22,143 bases of DNA, from NCBI GenBank assembly GCA_003427395.1, contig BFEA01000297.1:1284188-1306330 (forward strand), given 5' to 3'. Shown here piece after piece: positions 17,786 to 22,143 of the stretch (the first letter of the stretch is position 1; every line of letters starts with the position of its first letter). Source of the DNA: Chara braunii (lineage: Eukaryota; Streptophyta; Charophyceae; Charales; Characeae). The notes beneath the pieces were generated by a model that searched no databases, was not told the DNA's origin, and worked only from the letters and a program-made list of their open reading frames with translations. The position numbers were made by a program, and so were the translations under genes.

Positions 17786-17917
17786 AACGTTTGATGAGGT
17801 TTGGCGGTTAGCATCCCAAGGGGCATGGAAAGAGAGCGGTCCTGAATGTATCATCTACGTCCGCGGCATGTCCTTTATGCATCCGACGGCAATAATTATG
17901 GCCACAGCTCAGGGCCC

Positions 17918-18039
17918 AGTTGCACTACACGCCATCCACCGAAATTCTAAATGCATCTGGACCTGCCCTTCGTCCAGATGCACTCGGACAGCATGTCCAG
18001 ATGCATTTAGAATCTTGACTGATGGCGAGTCGTGCAACT
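17918..18039. repeat. Foldback element with 45-base arms
   Basis: AGTTGCAC at 17918 begins an arm matched in reverse complement up to 18039. About 38 of 45 positions pair, and the inner 19 are perfect (ATTCTAAATGCATCTGGAC at 17944-17962 and its complement at 17995-18013). The loop is 32 bases and repeats CGTCCAGATGCA. It lies between two SINEs in opposite orientation. It could be a MITE or a hairpin RNA gene; no flanking target duplication is clear. Confidence 0.82.
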
Positions 18040-18049
18040 CCAAGCCCTA

Positions 18050-18215
18050 TCCAGCAGCCTGACTCAGTTGGTAAGGCTCACAAGTGGCATTATGGAGGTC
18101 TTGGGTTCAATCCCCATTGGCCTCATGTACCTTCCTGGGCATGCTTGGCACCCACCATCTACAGATAATAGGCCACTGGATCCCTCAATTGGCATTGAGT
18201 AGAGTCTGCTGATGT
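18050..18215 (+). mobile_element. tRNA-derived SINE, plus copy
   Basis: CTGACTCAGTTGGTAAGGCT (A-box region) and GGTCTTGGGTTCAATCCCCA (B-box region) match the minus copy at 17690-17770. The part after the B box, from CATTGGCC, diverges from that copy. TAGGCCACTGGATCCCTCAA near 18168-18187 recalls the CCACTGGATTTGG flanking the other copy. Confidence 0.75.
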
Positions 18216-18326
18216 TCGTAGGGGGGGGGACCACCACCGAAGGGAAGGCACAGAGAGTGGTCCTGTTGGCCTGCACGTCGGGCGCAGCCCTTGCATGTTC
18301 TCTCGTGAACACGGTTCTGGCTGCTA

Positions 18327-18396
18327 CGTGGCATCCTTGCGTATGCCTACAATATCTTCTCTGTATCTTTCCAATTTAACGGATGTCCCGAAGGAC
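18327..18396 (-). pseudogene. U6 snRNA-like sequence, 3'-truncated, fused to tRNA-like sequence
   Basis: On the minus strand the U6 5' hairpin GTCC-TTCG-GGAC is followed by ATCCGTTAAATTGGAAAGAT, then ACAGAGA (catalytic box intact), then a damaged AGC region, then ACGCAAGGATGCCACG. Similarity stops near 18327, so the last 30 or so U6 bases are missing and there is no T-run. The U6 5' end is joined directly to a tRNA-Thr-like sequence upstream. A second copy lies at 9465-9562. Confidence 0.85.
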
Positions 18397-18449
18397 GTCG
18401 GAGGCCTTTCCCTTACCAAGGGAATGCTCACCTGAGCTACTTGGGCTCA
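18397..18449 (-). pseudogene. tRNA-Thr(GGU)-like fragment
   Basis: GAGCCCAAGTAGCTCAGGTG and GAGC form a D arm with a shortened loop. TTCCC-TTGGTAA-GGGAA is a perfect anticodon arm carrying GGT (Thr). After AGGCCTCCGAC the sequence turns into U6 instead of a T arm and acceptor strand, so this is a tRNA fragment and not a functional gene. Confidence 0.65.
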
Positions 18450-18458
18450 CGGGGAAAT

Positions 18459-18508
18459 TGGAGACGATTGGACTTGAATGCGTTCTACCAATTGAACTAC
18501 GCCCCCAA
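18459..18508 (-). pseudogene. tRNA-like fragment lacking the anticodon arm
   Basis: GGGGGCGTAGTTCAATTGGT and AGAACG form an acceptor strand and D arm, followed at once by CATTCAAGTCCAATC, a B-box-like T arm, and CGTCTCC as a possible 3' acceptor strand. The whole anticodon arm is absent, so the tRNA identity cannot be read. Confidence 0.55.
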
Positions 18509-18513
18509 CGGAA

Positions 18514-18597
18514 CGGAGAAAATGGGATTTGAACCATGATACAATCTTGTTGTATGTTGATTTAGCAAACCAATGCCTTCGGCCACTCAGCCATATG
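18514..18597 (-). pseudogene. tRNA-Ser(GCU)-like sequence, plant mitochondrial type
   Basis: TATGGCTGAGTGGCCGAAGG leads into GGTTTGCTAAATC (anticodon GCT), a variable arm CATACAACAAGATTGTATC, then a T arm, ATGGTTCAAATCCCAT, and 3' TTCTCCG. This resembles plant mitochondrial trnS(GCU) as I recall it. One G of the T stem is missing, and the 5' acceptor strand does not pair with the 3' strand. It is therefore a nuclear relic, possibly of mitochondrial DNA origin. Confidence 0.7.
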
Positions 18598-18705
18598 TAG
18601 TGATAGGTAGGTAGTGTGAGGTGAAATTGAAAGCATGCCTACAATTAGGAGTACTAATAGGTAGGTAGTGTGAGGTGAAATTGAGAGAAGAATATAGCTA
18701 CAGGC
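18593..18705 (+). repeat. Two copies of a TAGGTAGGTAGTG repeat
   Basis: TGATAGGTAGGTAGTGTGAG and GTGAAATTGA occur at about 18600-18630 and again at about 18655-18685; the second is followed by GAGAAGAATATAGCTA. Other copies are at 15696 and 16040. Nature unknown. Confidence 0.7.
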
Positions 18706-18867
18706 CCTCAGTCAAAAAGTGCTACCGGTAGTGTGGGTTTTCCCATTGACCTGCGGGCCTGGGACTCTCAGAAGTCAATCGCGCAATTTCATCATCGTTT
18801 TGACAAAACATTATTGAACTTGCCGAAAAGTAGGAGAGCAGGACAGAGAACCAAGGTATGGCAGAAT

Positions 18868-18907
18868 AGCAGAGCTAAAAAAAAAAAAAAAAAAAAAAAG
18901 CAGAGCT
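18868..18907. repeat. Poly-A tract flanked by 9-base direct repeats
   Basis: AGCAGAGCT stands at 18868-18876 and again at 18899-18907, either side of an A run of about 22. This looks like a retroposed poly-A with target duplication but no visible body. Confidence 0.7.
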
Positions 18908-19004
18908 GTGTGTGTTGTCCTATTCGCTATACACTCAAAAAAAGCATGACTGTGCCGAGCAGACTGTTTCGTCGGACTTTCACCGACTCATCAGGAGGTA
19001 GAAC

Positions 19005-19080
19005 CCTCTGTCTGTCTGTGTGTGTGTGTGTGTGTTGTGTTGTATTGCGTGTGTCTGTGTTGTGTTGTGTTGTGTTGTAT

Positions 19081-19134
<54 letters not shown>

Positions 19135-19135
19135 N

Positions 19136-19203
<68 letters not shown>
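19005..19203. repeat. (TG)n, TTGTG and (AG)n microsatellite with an N
   Basis: TG units with TGTTGTGT interruptions run to about 19158, then AG units to 19203. An N at 19135 keeps the TG phase. Open frames here read CVCV or RERE and are not genes. Confidence 0.95.
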
Positions 19204-19206
<3 letters not shown>

Positions 19207-19559
19207 CGGTGACAACATTGCTATGTGTAGGGGGCGCTATCGTGTACTAAGACCCGATGACAAAAAAGTTGTCAAGAGGGAAACTGTTGTTTAGGCTAAG
19301 TGATCGTGAATGTATAGAAGCCATCTTTCCGGTCCCATACAGTCATGACGAGGGTGCGTTGTGTTCGGGGAAAGACGGCATTGCCAAGCCGAGTACTCGA
19401 AGGGGAGCTGTATGTGCGTTGTGTTCGGCAGAAGATGCCACGTGTACAAGTGCGGGAACTACCGGTAGGCTGAGTACATCACTTAGGCAGGCAATTACCG
19501 TCTTCCCCCCAGCACAACAAACCCTGATCATAAATTAATTAATGTATACTAACTACATA

Positions 19560-19665
19560 TCCGGTCCGATTCACTCATGATGAGTGAAAATGTACACTCC
19601 CTTCATTTCCGGCCCGGTACATTCATGATGAGTGGGTGCGTCATGTTCCCAGAGGGCATTCGACA
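19560..19665 (+). repeat. Internal ATTCATGATGAGTG repeats related to the arm
   Basis: CACTCATGATGAGTGAAAAT (with inner palindrome CACTCATGATGAGTG) and CATTCATGATGAGTGGGTGC lie about 55 bases apart. The second, preceded by TTTCCGGCCCGGTA and followed by GCGTCATGTTCCCAGAGGGCATTC, aligns with the arm's TTTCCGGTCCCATACAGTCA region, so arm fragments have been copied into the interior. Confidence 0.55.
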
Positions 19666-19689
19666 TTTGTCATTACACGCTATACCCTT

Positions 19690-19831
19690 CTTCTCCTTCT
19701 TCTTCTTCTTCTTCTTCTTCTTCTTCGTTTTTTTTTTTGGGCGTTTCAACTAAGAACTGTGCACGCGGAGAAGTTATCCCTATCCATCGATGCTTGTACG
19801 ATAAGCTGTCTATGGCAACTGTTTTTTCACT

Positions 19832-19862
<31 letters not shown>

Positions 19863-19915
19863 TTTTATATTATTATTATTATTATTATTATTTTATATTA
19901 TTATTATTATTATTG
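19690..19915. repeat. (TTC)n, poly-T and (TTA)n tracts
   Basis: TTC arrays at about 19690-19726 and 19832-19860 surround a normal-complexity segment, followed by TTA/TATTA arrays to about 19913. The open frames through them are compositional. Confidence 0.93.
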
Positions 19916-20377
19916 ATCGTGTGCGTGCGAGCGAAGTATGGTGTTTGTCTATGCAGATGCGGTTTAAGTTAATCGTCTCGAAGTACAGATAAAAAATCAC
20001 CATAGCTATCAGCTATCGACCACAATAGCTATTATAATGGTGATTGTCTTTGCTCATTGATGATCAGGGTTCGTTTCGTTGTGCGCGGGGGAAGATGGTA
20101 GTTGCCTTCCGGCGCTTACAACTAGGTAGGTACAAAAAAAAGGGAAAAAAAAAAAAGGGATGTAATTAGTCTAGGTCCTGTGCGGGAACACCTGCCATCG
20201 TCCCCCGAACACAACGCGCCCCCTGTTCGGGCTTCTTTCCCCGGCGCAGGTAGACATACAACTTCCCTTCGAGTAGTCCAATGCTGTCATTCCCGAACAC
20301 AACGCACCCTCATCATGACTGTATGGGACTGGAAGATGGCTTGTATACATTCACGATCAGGGTGCAGTATTGTGCTC

Positions 20378-20418
20378 GTATCTATATCTATATCTATATC
20401 TATATCTATAACTATATA
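20378..20418. repeat. (CTATAT)n microsatellite
   Basis: About six CTATAT hexamers lie just outside the right arm of the long inverted repeat. Frames read IYIY or ISIS. Confidence 0.93.
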
Positions 20419-20750
20419 TGGGCGGTGCTTGTATGTGGGAATCGTCATCCGGGATTGTCTTTTATACCGGTTTTCTGGGTTCTTTTTGATTTTTTTTGCG
20501 GACAAGAATGTTTTGACATCCTGGTTGGTTTTGTCCCGTCGTTTGGCCTGTGTGTGTTGGGGCGGTTCTTGCATGTGGGACTTGTCATCTGCGATTTGTT
20601 TTGTTGCCCCCTGTTCTGTATTATTTGGCTGTTCCCTTCCTCTTTTCTTGGCCTCTTTGCCTTCTGTCTGCGTGCAAGTGGGTCGATATGACACACCGGG
20701 GTGGGGGCAGCCCCCGCTCAACCTACATCCACGTGGGCGGCCTTGTACGA
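20419..20750. other. Unassigned stretch, T/G-rich
   Basis: A 203-residue plus-strand open frame crosses this stretch but begins in the inverted repeat, crosses the hexamer array and has no recognisable domain. TTGCATGTGGGAC and TGTATGTGGGAA are short echoes about 140 bases apart. No gene is supported. Confidence 0.45.
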
Positions 20751-20756
20751 ATGAGG

Positions 20757-20873
20757 TTCTGAACAGGGGGAGTTCTAAGGAAGAAGATTAAATCACGAAT
20801 TCATTTTTCCTGTTTTCCTTCTTTCGAACTCGTTTTTCTTTCTCTTCTTCCTTACAACTCCCTCTGTTCAGAA
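20757..20873. repeat. Foldback element with 31-base arms
   Basis: TTCTGAACAGGGGGAGTTCT begins the left arm (20757-20787), which pairs at 29 of 31 positions with 20843-20873. The 55-base centre is T/C-rich. The right arm runs straight into the repeat-flanked poly-A tract. It may be a small MITE; the ends show no clear target duplication. Confidence 0.8.
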
Positions 20874-20920
20874 ATCGTCAAACAGAAAAAAAAAAAAAAA
20901 AAAAAGAAATCGTCAAACAG
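20871..20920. repeat. Poly-A tract flanked by 15-base direct repeats
   Basis: GAAATCGTCAAACAG at 20871-20885 is repeated exactly at 20906-20920, with 20 As between. The direct repeat has the length expected of a LINE-type target duplication, yet nothing but poly-A lies between the copies. Confidence 0.85.
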
Positions 20921-21185
20921 AACTGCCCCAGTAAACCGTACGCAGAGAGGGAGAAGAGGACAACAAACCAGGGCCTGTGACAGACAAGACTCTTTCCTAG
21001 GAGTGTTTTTTGTTTTTTTTGTTTTTGTTTCCTCGGAGTTTCACCTACCTACTCATCAGGAGGTTGACCCCTCTGCACCCCTTCCTTCTGCAGTGTCCCC
21101 TACCTAACCCATTTATATGCTACAGTACCTACTGTACTAAGTGATCATCCACGTTACGCTCTGTTGCGCTTAGGCATCAACAATA

Positions 21186-21380
21186 GACTGCCCGAGTGGC
21201 CGAGATCTGAAACCCGCCGGGTACCATTGTATTCGCTGCCGATGCCTAACCGAGAGCTGAAACCCGGGTTAAGTGGGCACCAACAGCAACCGGGTTTAAA
21301 CTTTAAAGCTTTAAAGGGGATTATCAACGACTGCCCGAGAGCTGAATGAAACCCGATTGCGGTTGAGGTGGGCACCAAAT
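21186..21380 (+). repeat. GAGCTGAAACCCG repeats around a 16-base palindrome
   Basis: CCGAGATCTGAAACCCG, CCGAGAGCTGAAACCCG and CCGAGAGCTGAATGAAACCCG occur at about 21200, 21250 and 21336; the last two are followed by GTGGGCACCAA. Between them CTTTAAAGCTTTAAAG (21301-21316) is a perfect palindrome. Origin unknown. Confidence 0.7.
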
Positions 21381-21390
21381 GACTGTCCAG

Positions 21391-21465
21391 TTTTTTTTTT
21401 TTTTTTTTTTTTCCAAAAAACTACTGTGACGAAAATCAGAGCCGAAAAAAAAAANAAAAAAAAAA
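21391..21465. repeat. Poly-T and poly-A tracts, one containing an N
   Basis: A T run of 22 (21391-21412) is followed by an A run (21445-21465) with an N at 21455. AGCCG stands on both sides of the A run, a five-base direct repeat that may be chance. Lengths are uncertain. Confidence 0.9.
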
Positions 21466-21780
21466 GCCGACTATGGCTTACCCGCATCAGACGGGATGTA
21501 TAAATAAGTAAATATGTATACTGTAGGTGACTTGAAGCCTATTTTTTTGGGTCGTTTTTCTTTGATGGCCCGTCAGTGATTACCTGCCGGGGATAGTAAT
21601 TAGTACGGTATTAGTACTGTATTACTCAATCCGAATTGTTTAATTGTGGAGATTTTTTTCGACATTAAATCGGTCGGTGGCTAGATCTGATGTATCTGCA
21701 AAGAACAGCTACCGTTGATTCGCCGGGATCGCGATCGTTGATGATCGACCGAGTGACCTCTTGATGTGAAGTCAGGACCG
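21466..21780. other. Unassigned stretch
   Basis: Ordinary sequence with no recognised gene; short palindromic runs such as GATCGCGATC at about 21728 are the only structure noted. Confidence 0.4.
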
Positions 21781-21784
21781 CCGT

Positions 21785-21842
21785 TTTTTTTTGTTATTAT
21801 TATCATTATTATTATTATTATTATTATTGTTATATATATTTA

Positions 21843-21886
<44 letters not shown>

Positions 21887-21910
21887 GTTATTATTATCAT
21901 TGTTATTAGG
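21785..21910. repeat. (TTA)n microsatellite
   Basis: ATT/TTA units with scattered TTG and TTC changes run for about 125 bases. No coding meaning. Confidence 0.95.
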
Positions 21911-22009
21911 ATTTGAAAAGGGCAACGGCTTTGAGGGTTATCATCATGTATCTGACCGGCCCCATGTAATCCAGAGTTTTTGTTTTTTTAAGTTAATTTT
22001 TTAGTATTA

Positions 22010-22110
22010 TTCATCTCACTCCGTCGGGAATCGAGCTCAGGTCTGTTTATCAACAGCTCATGGTTGTGTACACTTCCATTCAGCCACACGGGCCTCGGGA
22101 TTTTTCGAAA
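22010..22110 (-). mobile_element. tRNA-derived SINE copy
   Basis: On the minus strand CGTGTGGCTGAATGGAAGTG supplies an A-box region, and CCTGAGCTCGATTCCCG lies about 45 bases later as a B box, then ACGGAGTGAGATGAATAATA. The post-B-box sequence is like that of the copies at 12230 and 13030. Confidence 0.6.
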
Positions 22111-22122
22111 TTTTCCTCCTTT

Positions 22123-22143
22123 CTTTTTTTTTTTTTTTTTTTT
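22123..22143. repeat. Poly-T at the window end
   Basis: A T run reaches the last base. With the microsatellite at base 1, it suggests that assembly stopped in low-complexity sequence at both ends. Confidence 0.9.

Larger units (their letters stand above)
19301..20359. mobile_element. Long imperfect inverted-repeat element, about 1.06 kb
   Basis: The left arm (19301 to about 19444) starts TGATCGTGAATGTATAGAAG. The right arm (about 20190-20359) contains the reverse complement with few changes over the first 84 bases. Matching then resumes at ACTCGAAGGGGAGCTGTATG, with about 35 extra bases in the right arm, and at GCGTTGTGTTCGG. Within the arms, GGGTGCGTTGTGTTCGGGG resembles GTACGTTGTATTCGGGGG of the 105-bp MITEs. 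The interior (19445-20189) has TTC, TTA and A-rich runs and no transposase. Confidence 0.72.

Noticed and set aside
20180-20791. 203-residue plus-strand open frame
   Set aside because: It begins in an inverted-repeat arm and crosses a hexamer microsatellite with no domain or signal.

Overview
This is a repeat-dominated nuclear window from a eukaryote, most likely a streptophyte green plant or alga outside the flowering plants. The clue is the only convincing protein gene, a homologue of the plant At4g14100 family on the minus strand at 196-1107, intact and without introns across its conserved core. It differs enough from the flowering-plant form to suggest an early-branching lineage. Plant-mitochondrial-type tRNA-Ser remains and U6 snRNA remains fit this but do not name a species. 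The window opens in a (TC)n array and closes in poly-T, as assembled contigs often do. Three lone Ns and a Tn5/Nextera mosaic-end sequence (15172-15190) mark places where the assembly should be distrusted.

Layout. 1-1110: microsatellite, then the At4g14100-like gene. 1230-1600: a hairpin MITE inserted in a tRNA-like SINE. 2750-3920: TIR elements. 4180-5110: a 195-bp duplication around (TA)n, followed by poly-T and a GC-rich CGAACG-type repeat. 5600-7400: AT-rich tandem repeats of about 125 bp, then a dispersed motif series, reminiscent of non-coding LTR-retrotransposon sequence. 7400-9460: no gene recognised. 9465-9562: U6-like copy. 9570-12230: mostly unassigned, with one GC-rich TIR element. 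12230-13090: SINE cluster. 13175-13730: GC-rich TIR element running into a 60-bp/163-bp tandem array. 13980-14690: decayed reading frame. 15110-15700: microsatellite, sequencing adapter and three hairpin MITEs. 17420-18600: tandem duplication, two SINEs in opposite orientation around a foldback, then a U6/tRNA chimera. 19010-20360: TG/AG microsatellite and a long imperfect inverted repeat. 20750-22143: a foldback, poly-A insertions flanked by direct repeats, microsatellites and a terminal SINE.

The genes do not form a pathway. The coherent biology is transposition: a 105-bp palindromic TA-flanked MITE family (four copies) with apparent larger relatives, several tRNA-derived SINEs, and Pol III RNA fusions (tRNA-like sequence joined at the exact 5' end of U6). 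Most other long open frames are microsatellite translations or chance frames. All similarity statements come from reading the sequence; no database search was run.
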